This document shows, piece after piece, positions 41,016-53,160 of a stretch of DNA of 64,000 bases. The notes below the pieces were generated by a model. The model was given only the letters and a program-made list of their open reading frames with translations. It was not told the origin of the DNA and did no database searches. The first letter of the stretch is position 1. Each line of letters starts with the position of its first letter. The position numbers and the translations under genes are program-made. The stretch comes from Rugalucina vietnamica (lineage: Eukaryota > Mollusca > Bivalvia > Lucinida > Lucinidae): contig OZ024882.1 of NCBI GenBank assembly GCA_964017185.1, forward strand, positions 42,453,431 through 42,517,430, read 5' to 3'.

Positions 41016-41559
41016 AATAGATAAAACAAAACTTTTTTGTAATTATAGGAAATTCAATAATTTAAAAACAAGTCAAGATTTAATAAGCACATAGCTATAT
41101 ACATGTATTTGCCTGGAAGTCAGCTTGGGACCCTCGTCTACCATTTAACATCGTCTAATGATTCATTAGTCTGATAACCATCCTAAAGAGAAATTAACGC
41201 TGGAGTAATTAATCTTTAATAAACTTGATTTCTACATAAGCAGACAAGTTTTAGTCCACTTCATTTATAGGTTCATAGTCGGCCTACCAAAGTATCATTA
41301 TGATATTATTCCATCTTAAACACAACAATGGCTTTCCATCCTATTATTTCAATTGTAATTGTAATATGTCACAGAATTCTGATTTCCAGTTACATGTATG
41401 TAAGTTAACAAGGTCATATTTTTCAACAAAAATGTCCTTCGTCATATCACACACTATCTACTTGGAAGTCGTAATACTGGTCTTTTATATTAAACGCTGT
41501 TGAGCAAGCGTACAAAAACAAGGACTATTATGATCCTTTATTTTATCCAAAACAGGATA
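41016..41559 (-). other. Upstream of the GPCR exon, probable intron
   Basis: A 3' splice acceptor at about 41010-41015 (minus strand) implies that this stretch is intronic for a transcript starting further right. No exon or promoter was identified. Confidence 0.4.
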
Positions 41560-41889
41560 CAAACTGAATTCCAGCTTTCCATATGCATACCAGTGAGTTG
41601 AAATGAAAACAGCAATACCCTATCTTGTTTATCCTAATTATCCTTTCAGAAAGTTCCATAATAGTCCATTATTAAATTTTCTGCAGAACTTAGCAATATG
41701 TGTAGCCAATATCTGTAAAAATGTGGAACTGTGAAGATTCCTGTCGCTTATATTATCTACTGGAGACACGTTATGAGCAAACCTTTTTACATTTTAAGAA
41801 ATAGACAGACTATAGATTAGTCTGCACGACATCACTAGCTTAAGTTACCGATGTTTTCGGTTGTCGCTGCTAAGATTGTTGAAAACATG

Positions 41890-42107
41890 TGAGCCGCCCC
41901 ATGGGAAAACCAACAATCTGCATAGGCGAAAAACAAAGGCGCAGATCAGCTTCGCGCCTTTGTTTTCGCTACACGGATAGTACAATTCCTCTACTTTCTA
42001 AATCCAAACTTTCAAGCTTCTAGCATGCTACTGTGATTGTACAGCCTGATTTGTGTCAGATCTGTTCGGAAACCACATTGTTGTTTTTTTTTCGACGAGG
42101 TGGCTCA
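41890..42107 (+). mobile_element. MITE family B copy
   Basis: Starts TGAGCCGCCCCATGGGAAAA and ends CGACGAGGTGGCTCA. One palindrome arm is shortened (CAGCTTCGCGCCTTTG). It has no counterpart at the same place in segmental copies 2 and 3, so it inserted after those diverged. Confidence 0.82.
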
Positions 42108-42679
42108 TTTATTTTTTGTGTCCACTAGACATAGTGTACAAGCATTGGTCGCTTCGTCTTCTATCTGGTCATGTCTGAAAACTATTGTCAGCCACATCCC
42201 TCGTAATCCACTTGTCGTTCTGTTCTTGTCACCAGTGGTATACTCAATGTGTTCCATGCAAAACATTTCCACTAATCAATCACGAAAAAGGCACTTCATT
42301 AAATCAAAACGCCAATTGTGCAAGCCTGTGAAGCGTAATGAGGTTTTGTTTGAAATTTCCTAATGGTATTGGCTGAGCGAAGAATAGTATATGTGGTAAA
42401 AAAGTATGATTTGCATTACGAATAATGTGTTTTTGGCAGGCGCAAACGCATCTGCGGTAAATGACTGCATTAGCATGTAAGGCAGTATGTCTTATTGTAG
42501 TATATTTCTTAACCATTTAGCCGTTTAATGTCTCCAAGACATTGTGCTAATTCAGATGTCTGCTTTGGCTGAAGTTAGAAGTGATTTACAGACATAACCG
42601 CCTGTAATATTGCAAGGATTTGAAGTGCACGTCTTCTAATAGACAATTCAATCAATATGTAAAAAAGCTAAAAAAAGCA

Positions 42680-43410
42680 ATAAATTAATAAGTAAATTCC
42701 CACTCCAAAACCAAAGGTGGGAAAAACTAATTTGATAATCAGGTACTAACGCAAAGAGAACATATCTGAAGCTGAATGAGCAGCTATTTCCCAACAGGCG
42801 TCCACTCAGCAGAACTAAATGTTTAAAAACATACATTACGTGCAAACAGCGTAAACAATCAACATCAAAAAGAACCGTGGCAGAAGTATCACATCGGAAC
42901 GATCAGTTAAATAAATACAAAATAATTGGGGGGGGGGGGGGGGGGGGGAGGGTATTTTTTCAGGCATCTAACCTCACCCTCACCATAACATTTATTTGGT
43001 TGTTCGATCATCGTTGTGAATCTCTAACTGGTCAATGAATCATCACCACTAAACAAATAAATAATGACTACACCATGACGCAAACGCAAAATAAAAAGTT
43101 AATGAAAATAATTAAAAAAATATATTACTGGTCGTTCTAAGGCGGTACTTCTGTGGTAGTTCTTATTGTTTTATGTCTTGGTGTTATTTTTTATTTTTTT
43201 GCTGTTTGCGCCTTATGTATGCTTTCATATTTTAGTTTAGTTTAAGTACCTGAGTGTCCACCCATTGGGAAAATAGTTGCTCATTCGGCTTACGGAATGT
43301 TTTCATACCGTGGTTGTTAATTAAGGGTTTTACCACCTCGGTTTTCGGAGTAGGAATCTCTTTCTGATAACTTCTAGCCTTTTCCTGATTGTTGCCTTCT
43401 TCTACCTTTC
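42680..43410. repeat. Repeat family D as an inverted pair
   Basis: 42690-42915 reads in the same sense as the 806-bp array unit (TTCCCACTCCAAAACC, GAGCAGCTATTTCCCAACAG). 43135-43410 reads in reverse (GGTACTTCTGTGGTAGTTC, GAAAATAGTTGCTCATTCGG). The two arms face each other across a poly-G run (42928-42948) and the CTAACCTCACCCTCACC segment. This may be the complete family D element with long inverted arms. Confidence 0.62.
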
Positions 43411-43573
43411 TATGAGTAAATGTACCTCAACTACCTGATAATGTCTCTGAGGAGACTGTGTTAATTCCGATGTCTCTTTCAGCTGTAATTAGAAGTGATT
43501 TACTGACATAATCGTCTGCAGCATTGCACTTTTATTAAGTGCTAAACAATAGTGCACATTATCTTATAAACAA

Positions 43574-43894
43574 CATCAGAAAACATGTCCATGAAATGTA
43601 TACTCCCCTCAAACCCCACTGTTGTATAGAAAAACTGGGGTTTGCAGTGGTATAAATATTTTTGTTTCTTATTTTTAAAAAAAAAAAAAAAAAAAAAAAA
43701 TAGATTATTTTTTATCCAAAAAATAGATTGTGGGAACTCGTTAGAACCGTGTCAGCGAGGCGGTTCTAACGTGTATCAACGATCATTGTTTTGAGCTAAA
43801 AATAAAAAAAAAATATCAATTTCTTCTAACGTAATTTTCACATTTTACTGCTGACAAAAATCTCTGTATATCGCATGGGCAACTTTTCCTAATG
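43574..43894 (+). mobile_element. MITE family A copy with an A-tract expansion
   Basis: Termini CATCAGAAAACATGTCCATG and GGGCAACTTTTCCTAATG. A run of more than 20 A (about 43677-43700) and a partly repeated ATAGATT segment lie in the left arm. The hairpin tip reads GTGTCAGCGAGGCGG. Confidence 0.8.
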
Positions 43895-44200
43895 AATACC
43901 AATGAATAAGCAACTATCTATTAGAACGTGTTTACAATGTTTATCTTGCTAAGGTATTCAAAATATTGTAACAGCGAGTAAAATATGACGCTGTTTATCA
44001 TTCAAGCACTTAACGCTTGTGTGGGAAGCTGTCAGCAAATCTAATTTCTCATGACTTTGTCTTTGGTGAATTGCAAAATACTTCGTGATTGATCTTAATT
44101 ATTCTTATTCGCTATTACAACATCTTTATTGTTTCATTATATCCTGACGGTTTTCTTCGGGCTTTTGTATGTATTTATTTTTCTGAGCTTTTTATCGTTT

Positions 44201-44205
<5 letters not shown>

Positions 44206-44258
<53 letters not shown>
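44206..44258. repeat. (TTA)n microsatellite
   Basis: About 17 TTA units. Matching but shorter TTA tracts are at the same place in segmental copy 2 (51443-51468, 51689-51725) and copy 3 (55917-55938), so the microsatellite predates the duplication. Confidence 0.9.
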
Positions 44259-44260
<2 letters not shown>

Positions 44261-45254
44261 ATTTGATATTGATTCTCAAACACTCTTTAATGCGACTTGC
44301 GGTACGATAATATGGCTACATCTACATTAACTGCTGCTTATATTAGTTTTAATTTGATGTTGCATTTTGTCGTCTAGGTGCTTTGGCTAGACTATTTTCA
44401 TTATGCTTTTCCTGTTTGTTTGAGCGGAACACATACGCATAGGCAATCTAGAATCTACCATTAATTAATGTTGCAGCCTATGAAGAGGCCATAATACTGA
44501 ATCTAGCTAAGGCTTGAGCCCCGTAGCCTAAGAGTGGTTTTCTTACTCCTAGATTGCTTTGTCTTGAAGAATCCTTGTCCTTGTCAAATCTAATTGCACA
44601 TGACTCAACTGTCTTATTTGCATAAGGCGTACAGTGTTAAACGCAATATTGGCATACATTTGAATAAGAGGACGAGTAAAAGTACAGGAAAGCATATCTT
44701 GATAAACAAACTGAGAGTTAAGATGTATCGAGATATATATGAGGCGCCGTTTTACTATAAAATCAGTATTTTTGATATCAGAAAATCGAATTTTTGATAT
44801 CAAAAAATCGAATTTCTGATATCAAGAAATCGAATTTCTGATATCAAAAAATCAAAGCGATTTCTTGATATCAAAAATTCGATTTTCTGATATCAAAAAT
44901 TCGATTTTCTGATATCAAAAAATCGAATTTCTGATATCAAAAAATCAAAGCGATTTCTTGATATCAAAAATTCGATTTTCTGATATCAAAAATTCGATTT
45001 TCTGATATCAAAAAATCGAATTTCTGATATCAAAAAATCAAAGCGATTTCTTGATATCAAAAATTCGATTTTCTGATATCAAAAATTCGATTTTTTGATA
45101 TCAAAAAATCAAAGCGATTATTTGATATCAAAAATTCGATTTTTTGATATCAAAAAATCTGGAAAATTTTCCATCTAAGAAATGATGGCTCCTTAACAAG
45201 AAACAATTAGAGTAGTTTCCCATGTAAAATAAACAGTTTATGGGTTAGTTCGGG

Positions 45255-45500
45255 TGGTAGCCAGTGTCACGCTAGTCAAGTAGATAGCTTTTTCGCTTTG
45301 CAACCGAGAGGTTGGCTGTTCGATTCCCGATCGGCCGTAAAGGCATTTTATGTCGGTGATAAATGTTCATCCTCACTAATGAAAGGCAACAGGCTCAACT
45401 ATCTGTCCCATAGTTTGACTGTTTGACTTTTCGCGAAACGCTCTGTACCAGTCGCACCTCGTGGCATCCACGTGGTTCCTTTACCGGATGGACCTAATTA
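45255..45500 (+). mobile_element. tRNA-derived SINE head and body
   Basis: A-box-like TAGTCAAGTAGATAGC and B-box-like GGCTGTTCGATTCCC with a gap typical of a tRNA, followed by a body with GGTGATAAATGTTCATCC and CGCACCTCGTGGCATCC. The body differs from the other SINEs here. Tail and target duplication not seen. Confidence 0.5.
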
Positions 45501-45879
45501 TCGGAATGGCCTTACTGCTGTGTAATTGTGTAGTATTTCATATGCATAAAAATACAAGTAGGCCTATCAGATGTGTTTCATTTAAACATAATAAAATTAA
45601 CCTCCTGCAGTTGCGCATTGGGTTAAGGATGACAGAAGAAGGTGGAGGGGGAATAATTGTTAGAATTTTAACGCTGATTCAACGTTTCTTCGATCAAAAC
45701 TATGACCAGACCGCATATCAGGGGTTGTCAACGTGACGGTAGTCTTCAGGGACACAAGCATAGGCAATTGATGTCAGCTAGACCCCCCCCCCATCGTACG
45801 CCGCAGCACACACTTGTATGGTACTTATATCAGGCTGATAATAACAATAATTATCTTTATCTATATAATATTAAACATA

Positions 45880-46111
45880 TGAGTCTGTGCGTGAGAAAAA
45901 CTGCAACAATTTCAGTTCCGACCAAGTCCTGTACAGCCAAAGAAGCATGCTAGAAACTTGGAATGTCAGATCTAGAAAGTATTGAAATTGATGATGTACT
46001 ATCCGTGTAGCGAAAACAAAGGCGCTGATCAGATACGCGGTTACTGCGAAGCTGATCCTGCGCCTTTGTTTTAGCCTATGCAGATTGTTAGTTTCCTCAT
46101 GCGGCGGCTCT
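45880..46111 (-). mobile_element. MITE family B copy inside the GATATC element
   Basis: Minus orientation. AGCGAAAACAAAGGCGCTGA and GCGCCTTTGTTTTAGCCTAT flank the central palindrome; the right end is CTCATGCGGCGGCTC. The left end is worn. Confidence 0.8.
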
Positions 46112-47470
46112 TATTCTGTTCTGCCTTCAAAGTGTCCAATAATTATAGGCACATTCCGGCCCATTTCAATAAAGAAACGCATGGGAAACCGTGTATATTC
46201 TGCTGCGCATGTTTCAAGTCTGACCATGCCGCGCAATTTATCGGTAATTTTACTGAACATACACAGCGGATTTCAAGTAGATTTTCGCGAAAACTATAGT
46301 GACCATAGTTAAACACCTGAACTCAGCCCATCTAAGCCTATAAATAATTTGAGGGATCTATCATTTTTTCTCAGCAAAGGAAGGCCTAAAGGATTTTTTG
46401 ATATCACAAAATCGAATTTTTGATATCAAAAAATACTCTCCATTTTTTGATATCAGAAATTCGATTTTTTGATATCAGAAATTCGATTTTCTGATATCAA
46501 AAAATAAGCCTGATTTTTTGATATCAGAAATTCGATTTTGTGATATCAAAAATTCGAATTTTTGATATCAAAAAATCGAATTTGTGATATCAAAAAATCA
46601 GGCTTATTTTTTCATATCAGAAAATCGAATTTCTGATATCAAAAAATCGAATTTCTGATATCAAAAATTCGATTTTCTGATATCAAAAAATAAGCCTGAT
46701 TTTTTGATATCACAAATTCGATTTTTTGATATCAGAAATTCGATTTTCTGATATCAAAAAATCGATTTTTTGATATCAAAAAATATTTTCTGATATCAAA
46801 TAATATTTTCTGATATCAAAAAATCGAATTTCTGATATCAAAAAATAATTTTTGATATCAAAAAATCGAATTTCTGATATCAAAAAATCGGGATTTTATA
46901 GTAAAACGGCACCCCATAGATATACATGTATCATATGAAGACCACTGAAAGAGGATGCTTGTGCGGTTGCTGATTGCGATTCAAGGCGAACGTTCGAATA
47001 CATTTTGTCCCAGTTTCGTTAATATTGGTGTTTATTACTATAAGCATATTCCTGGTTTGGATACGACAGGTCCATTTTGGGAAAAAGTACACAATAATGT
47101 TATGAGCATGCTAACGTCAGTTACAGTTCCTAGAACAGTTAGAGCGGGATCATATTGTATGGGTTCGTATATGATTAAAATACTGTACACGACTAGAATC
47201 CAAAAGTAAATTTAAGAACTTGATTGACATTTACAGCTAAATTATATAGAAAACAAAAGTTATTGTCGCATAAAATGCTTATTTTTATCGATTTTGTAAT
47301 AAAATGTGAATATTGAATAACAGAAACGTAACATGGATGCTTGGCCTTACGCAGGCCTTTCTTTTATTGTCAATAAGAAGAAACACAGTAAAACAGTGAA
47401 TCGGCTTTGCTCATTTTGTAATTAAAGGTATTTCGGATTCTGCACAATGGCAGTTTAGGTTTAATAGTTT

Positions 47471-48483
47471 ATTTCAGTGTCACATATCAAATACAAACAA
47501 TATATATACAGGTTTAAAACATGCAACAACGTATTTGATATCCAATCTACATAGACTTATGAGACACTTTAGTTTTGCAATTATACAAGTATCACAGATT
47601 TACAGAATGTACATCAAATAAAACATAAGAAGCAGAAGAACTACAAAAATTGCGTCAAATAAAACTTAAGAAGCATTCATACGCATAAAAAAGAGAAAAA
47701 AAAATACAATACAAAAAGTTTTTAAACAGCTTAATGTTGGCCAATCAAAACGGATTCTGTTAAACATAAAAAAAAAATCTTATATGTATATTACATTAAA
47801 CAATGTTCGCTGCAACGTGTAAACACCAGTAGACCAAATGGCTATCTTAATTTAATGCTTGGTGTTATATTTAAAGTCTTTATTGTGTTTTGGGAGTACA
47901 TCTTGTTTATTTATCTATTTTATATGAAATCTTTCTGCCGGCGTCACGTCTGCTAGGACTGTGAGTTTGCAGGTCACTCGTTCCTTTTGTCCATTGTCAG
48001 TGTACAATGTCATGTAATATGTAGACTTGCAAAATGTGTATCTTTGTACATTTTCCTGTCTTCTAATAACAAATTATCTTACTTTTGCACACTCTTTGAA
48101 AAACCGTACGCAAAATATCATGAATATTTATTATGAAATGGAATTTAGACCATTTTTGCCCCCTCTGCAATATATACTCAGCGTCAATGAAAAACTATCA
48201 GTAAATCAGGTTGAATTAACACACAGCGATATTTGATTCATTCTGAAAATACAAATGCCGATACTTCAGCATTCATTTTCATGGCATAGAATGCCTTCCA
48301 TAATTGCTATTGAAAACGGTGCTCATCACAGCCAAAACATTATACGCAGTCCTTGACAAATGCCTGAAGCTTCCATTGAAATGTATGGAGAAATGCAAAG
48401 TTTTGATACTTCCTAAAATTCACTGCGGGTATAAGAAGCATGAGAAGACATGACGTCATGTGAAAATAAGGCTTTCTGGTTCT

Positions 48484-48527
<44 letters not shown>

Positions 48528-48728
48528 CACAAACTGCACGTGTTGCACGTGCATCATAGTTCCAGGGCCAGTGTAACAGTTAAATATCTCTAAATTTATT
48601 TGCTGTTGATCATTAACATAAATGAAGATATAATTTTTCAAAGAAATGTTATACTTTTCAAAATATCGAAATTTTATTGGTGGTAACTTTTTATTGACGC
48701 TCAATATACGTGTTTGAAATGTAATGAA
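47471..48728. repeat. Tail of segmental copy 1 with unshared insert
   Basis: Around 48055-48175, words such as CAAATTATCTTACTTTTGCA and ATGAAATGGAATTTAGACC match 53045-53140 at the end of copy 2. About 47480-48050 has no counterpart there. An A run of about 40 lies at 48485-48524. No gene seen. Confidence 0.6.
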
Positions 48729-48956
48729 CAGTATCATGCGGAAAACGTTATTGCATAAGCGAAAACAAAGACGCAGTTTAGTTGTACAGTAACAGCAAAG
48801 CTGATCAGCTCCTTAGATTTCGTTAAACAGATAGTACAATCGCTCTTCTTAAATCCGAAATTTAAAGCTTTTAGCATTGTTTCTGTTTCTGTAAGGTAAG
48901 TTTGTGTCAGACCGGGTCGGAAACCTCGAAGACCTATTTTCTCGCGTCGCGGCTCA
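48729..48956 (+). mobile_element. MITE family B shared by copies 2 and 3
   Basis: Left end truncated (CATGCGGAAAACG); right end TTTTCTCGCGTCGCGGCTCA. The orthologous copy is at 53168-53406, with the same private changes (GTCGCGGCT, CGAAGACC), so it inserted before copies 2 and 3 separated. Confidence 0.82.
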
Positions 48957-51479
48957 TATGTTTCCGAATTTCATGGTACGCAAAATAAATAATGTACGGA
49001 AAAGTAAGAAGTTAAAAAAATAGATCCAGAAGAGTTGCTGTGTAAGTTATGGCTAATATCCTACTAAACACATTCTGACTCTATGCGCCCCGAGTATTAA
49101 TGATGATGTATAGACATGTACTTGCACTGGTGCAGATACGTGCATTGTAGCACCGTATTCATACTTTAAGTTTGGCATATTTTCAAATCTTTAAAAACAG
49201 ATCTAGGATGGTCACATCATATGCTTATTTTTAAACTAACGTACTAAATATGGTACAGTTTCGTTCATAAATCGTATTTAAAAAAGTAATTGAAGTTTCT
49301 CATATTTATAAGTGGTCGAAAAAGCCATACACGCCGATTGGCTTGTGTTGCTGTGTTCGCATTCTAGCGTTTGCTTTATTTTTTTTTTCTGTTATCTTTT
49401 AACTATGAAGAACTAAAAATGGTAAAACAGATTGATTTTTGACGCATCGTTGTTGGCTCGTTGTCTAAAAAAGGACCATGGGAAGCCAAATTTTTCTTGA
49501 ACACTGCAATTTGCAAAGAGGATATATGTCATGTATTAATAAACACAACACAAGTTGAACCGTTCAATCAGCGTATTGTTGTGTTTTCTAAAAGTATCAT
49601 TTACGTGTTGTTCAATCATTATTATTATATTAACTCACGTTTATGTAACTTTAAGGAAATAGCTGTTCTCTAATTTTTCTTCAAATCGAGATAACATCTG
49701 AATATTAGCATTCTGTACATAAAGTAGGCGAACCTAGAAACTATGAAGGGAAAATTGCTATCCCCTGTTGGGTATTCTAGCGTTTTATTTTAGAAATTTC
49801 CATAATAGTCTATAATATAATTTTCTTCATCATTAAGCAATATGTATATGTGAAACTGGCATAAAGCGAAATCTAGAGCTATCTGGAATTCTTGTCGCAT
49901 ATGTTATCTACTTGAGTCATGTCATGAGCAATTATGTGTTTACATTTTCGATAAAACAAATTTAAGACCAGCATGTTTGCAGTAATGAAATTGCTACATG
50001 TATGTGTTCGATAATTAATGCAAAGACTACTGAACACATTTATTTTCGGTATCCACTAAACATAGTGTTTAGGGTATGATCGCTTCGTCTTACTATAATT
50101 ATCAGCCACGTTGTTCGTAAGCCACTCCGTCGATTTGCTGTCACGAATAATATACTCAATGCGTTCCATGCAATACATTATCATCAATTAATCACAAAAA
50201 AGAGACACTTCATTAAATCAAAACTCCAACTATGTAAGCCTGTGAGGCGTAATGAGCTTTTGTTTGAGTTTTCCTAATGGTATTGGTTGAGCGAAGACTA
50301 TTACATGTATATGTGGTAAAAAGAATCATTTGCATTAAGAATAATGTACTTTTGGCAGGCCCAAATACATTTTTGTAAATAACTGCTTTATCATGTAAGG
50401 CGGTATATCTTTATGCAAATTACTTCTTAACCATTAAGTCGTTTTATATCTCCGGAGAGATCGTGCTAATTCAGATGTCTGCTTTCGTTGTAGTTAGAAG
50501 TTATTTACTGACATAATCGACTGCAAGGCTGCAGGGCTTAGCAGTGCAAAAAGGATAATTGACTGTTATAGACAGTGGCATGAATACATAATTATCCATT
50601 TGAGCGTTCTTGTATTCTTGGTTAGGACTGCCGCATATAAAAACGCACAAATGGCATTGTTTCTTAATTTGCCATAACGTGTACTCATGAAAATTCAAAT
50701 TATGTTGCGTAATATACATTCTTATTTAATAAATTTCTGAAGTATATTAACGTTTAGAAAAGGATAAGCACGTGGACTAGGTAGATCGTTGTTGCATGCA
50801 TATACCGCATATCCATTATGGGGAATATCCAAAATAATCAATCCAAAAACATTTTGTAATCATGGTAATGTCTCCATGTAGACTTCAACCCATCAACCTC
50901 CTTTACGTAATATTAAAGAAATGTAGCAAACGTAACCGAAAAATGTTTTATTTTTATTATTTTTGGAGCTGCTTTTAAATTTGTCTAGTAGATAACAGCA
51001 AATTTTATTACAAATATTCGTTGTTCTCCCAAATGTTTTGTTTCTTTCTTTTATGTAAATAAAATCTATTTAAAACCTCAAATTGTCATCATCTGACCAA
51101 ATGTTGTTGCCTTGACACGATCATATTTGTAAGTATATTGCGCACATTTGTTTCCAAGTCCCATCTGACAACATAGGTATTTATCTCAGTAACTTCGGTC
51201 TGGTGTCTCCTAGCTGCCAGCAAATTTAATTTCTAATGACATCTCCTCTGGTGAATCGCTAAAGATTTCATAATTGATCTTAATCATTGTTACTCGCTAT
51301 GACAACCGATCTATATTACATGTACTAGTAGCTAACTCCTGCCAATTTTCTTCTTGTGTTTGTGTGTGGAATTCTGCTTCAGATATATTTTTTCTTAACA
51401 TCTTTATTTATTTATTTTTTTCGATCAGCCATTTTATCGTTATTTATTATTATTATTATTATTATTATGTAAAATAATG

Positions 51480-51690
51480 TTACACCCTATGGGTTGTTTG
51501 TCTTCATCAAACCGGGATGACGTTTGTCGACTTTATGCTGGCATTATAATCCAGAGCATTAAGCAAGGTACCCACTGGCGCCGTTTTTAGCGTCTTTGGA
51601 CGGTATGACGCGGACCGGGACTGAACCCACGAACTCCCGCTCCCGTAACTAGCGGGACCAGCTAATGCTGATTATCATTTAATGGTTAGC
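51480..51690 (-). mobile_element. SINE-like sequence with tRNA-type B box, in copy 2 only
   Basis: Minus strand: GGTCCCGCTAGTTACGGGAG, then GTGGGTTCAGTCCC (B-box-like) and a body with GCGTCATACCGTCCAAAGAC. It splits the TTA microsatellite of copy 2 and is absent at the equivalent place in copy 3 (55938). TATTATTATTATTA-type sequence on both sides prevents reading a duplication. Confidence 0.5.
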
Positions 51691-52088
51691 ATTATTATTA
51701 TTATCATTATTTTTATTATTATTTGTTGACATTGATTTTTTGTGTTTTTCGTTTATCAAGGCATACTTAAATAATATTTTCGCGTTGCGATGAAATACCT
51801 ATATCTGAATATACCACAGATTATTATCATGCTTCTTTGATGTTACCTTTTAGTTATATTCTGTTGGCTCAATATTTCGGCATGATATTTTGAGAATGTA
51901 TACAGACAATTACAGAAAACTTTATTGACCCCTTTATGTATTTTCAGCACAGGGAATGGCCTTAACAGACAAAAAACTGTTGCTTTCGTCATAGTTTCTT
52001 ATTTATCCCCAGACAGCTGTGTCATCGGGGAATAATATTGTTAGCTTGACAAGTTCGAAAAAACAAACACATAAAGAGCGCATTTGTA

Positions 52089-52112
52089 CACACACACACA
52101 CACACACACGCA

Positions 52113-52170
<58 letters not shown>
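52089..52170. repeat. (CA)n microsatellite
   Basis: About 40 CA dinucleotides with a few CG interruptions. In copy 3 the equivalent place (56299) has only ACACACATACA, so it expanded in copy 2. It produces artificial poly-Val/Cys open frames on the minus strand. Confidence 0.92.
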
Positions 52171-52172
<2 letters not shown>

Positions 52173-53160
52173 AATGATTGTCGAGTATGTTTGAGCGAAA
52201 CACATACGCTGATACTTATACTTCATAGGCAGTCTATCATTAATGTTGCTGCCTATGATAAGGCAATACTGAATCTAGCTTAGGCAGAAGCCTAGTAGTT
52301 TAAGAGTGGTTTTCTTACATCTAGTTTATTTTGTCTTGAAGAGTCCTAGTCCGTGTCAAATCTAATTGAACATGACTCAACTGTCTTATTTGTATAAGGC
52401 TAACAGTGTTAAACGCAATCTTTGCATAGATTTGAATACAAAGAAGAGTCAAGGTACAAGAAAGCATATCTTGATAAACAAACTGAGTGTCGAGATGTAT
52501 CGAAGACCACTAGAAGTGGGTTTGCGGTTATTGGATGCGAATCAAGGCGAACGTTCGAATACATTTTGTCCCAGTTTCGTTATTGATGTTTATTATCATA
52601 CGCACATTCCTGGTATAGATATGTCTATTTTGGGAAAAATAATAATATTAGCATTATAACGTCAGTTACAGTTCCTAGAACGGTTCAAGCGGGACCTTAT
52701 TGTACGACGTCGTACTATAAAACACGCGACTAGAATCCCAAAGTAAATTTAAGAACTTGATTGACATTTACAGCTAAATTATTCAGAAAACAAAAGTTAT
52801 TGTCGCATAAAATGCTTATTTTCATCGATTTTGTAATAGAATTTAAATGATTCATAACGTAAGCGTAACAAGGGTGCTTGGTCTTACGCAGGCCTTTCTT
52901 TAACTGTCAGTTTATTAAAGAAGAAACTAAATAGAACAGTATTATAGGCTTTGCTCATCTTGTGATTGAAGGTACATGTATCTCGGGTTATGCACAATGG
53001 CTATCTTTATTTAATGAGAAGTAAATTGGTGTTATATTTAAATTAAAACAAATTATCTTACTTTTGCAATCTCTTCGAACCATCTTACGCAAAATCTTAT
53101 GAATGTTAATTATGAAATGGAATCTAAGCCATTTTTGCTCCCTCTGCAAGTTAGTTTGAA

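Larger units (their letters stand above)
44741..46915. mobile_element. 2.2-kb element with two arrays of GATATC palindromes
   Basis: The ends are inverted: GGCGCCGTTTTACTATAAAA at 44743 and TTTTATAGTAAAACGGCACC at 46893. Just inside each end lies an array (44760-45165 and 46395-46893) in which GATATC recurs every 20-23 bp, separated by AAAAAATCGAATTTCT or its inverse: about 17 sites on the left and 21 on the right. In the left array groups of four form a higher-order unit of about 92 bp marked by ATCAAAGCGATTTC. The middle 1.2 kb holds a SINE (45255-45500), a family B MITE (45880-46111) and unassigned sequence. It interrupts segmental copy 1; copy 2 shows the empty site at about 52505. Flanks share AGATATA words, but a target duplication is not exact. 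No transposase. Confidence 0.8.
41560..47470. repeat. Segmental tandem duplication, copy 1
   Basis: First of four diverged copies of one segment. Shared anchors in order: TTCCATAATAGTCCAT... (41650), CCTAATGGTATTGGCTGAGC (42360), CAGATGTCTGCTTTGG (42553), a CTAATGACAT-type block (44035), TCTAATTG.ACATGACTCAAC (44588) and GCGAACGTTCGAATACATTT (46987). It is swollen by families B, D and A, and by the GATATC element (44741-46915), which copies 2-4 lack. No coding frame is conserved between the copies. Confidence 0.8.
48729..53160. repeat. Segmental tandem duplication, copy 2
   Basis: A full cycle of about 4.4 kb, from a family B copy (48729) to the end block at 53140. It aligns with copy 3 almost throughout: CACGCCGATTGGCTTGTGTT (49331 / 53753), CCTAATGGTATTGG (50273 / 54759), CACGTGGACTAGGTAGATCG (50770 / 55251) and CAGCAAATTTAATTTCTAAT (51218 / 55692). 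Confidence 0.85.

Noticed and set aside
42037-42363. 108-codon plus-strand frame
   Set aside because: It begins in a family B MITE and continues into the segmental repeat; the other three copies do not keep the frame.
44760-45165. CRISPR-like spacing of GATATC sites
   Set aside because: The spacers are copies of one A/T-rich word and its inverse, not unique sequences.
44594-47209. Frames that look shared between segmental copies (TQLSYL... and QGERSNTFCPSFV...)
   Set aside because: Similarity follows the DNA-level duplication; copy 4 has length changes that are not multiples of three and there is no start, splice or domain evidence, so coding constraint is not supported.
52003-52226. Two minus-strand frames of alternating Val and Cys
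   Set aside because: They are translations of the (CA)n microsatellite and have no coding meaning.
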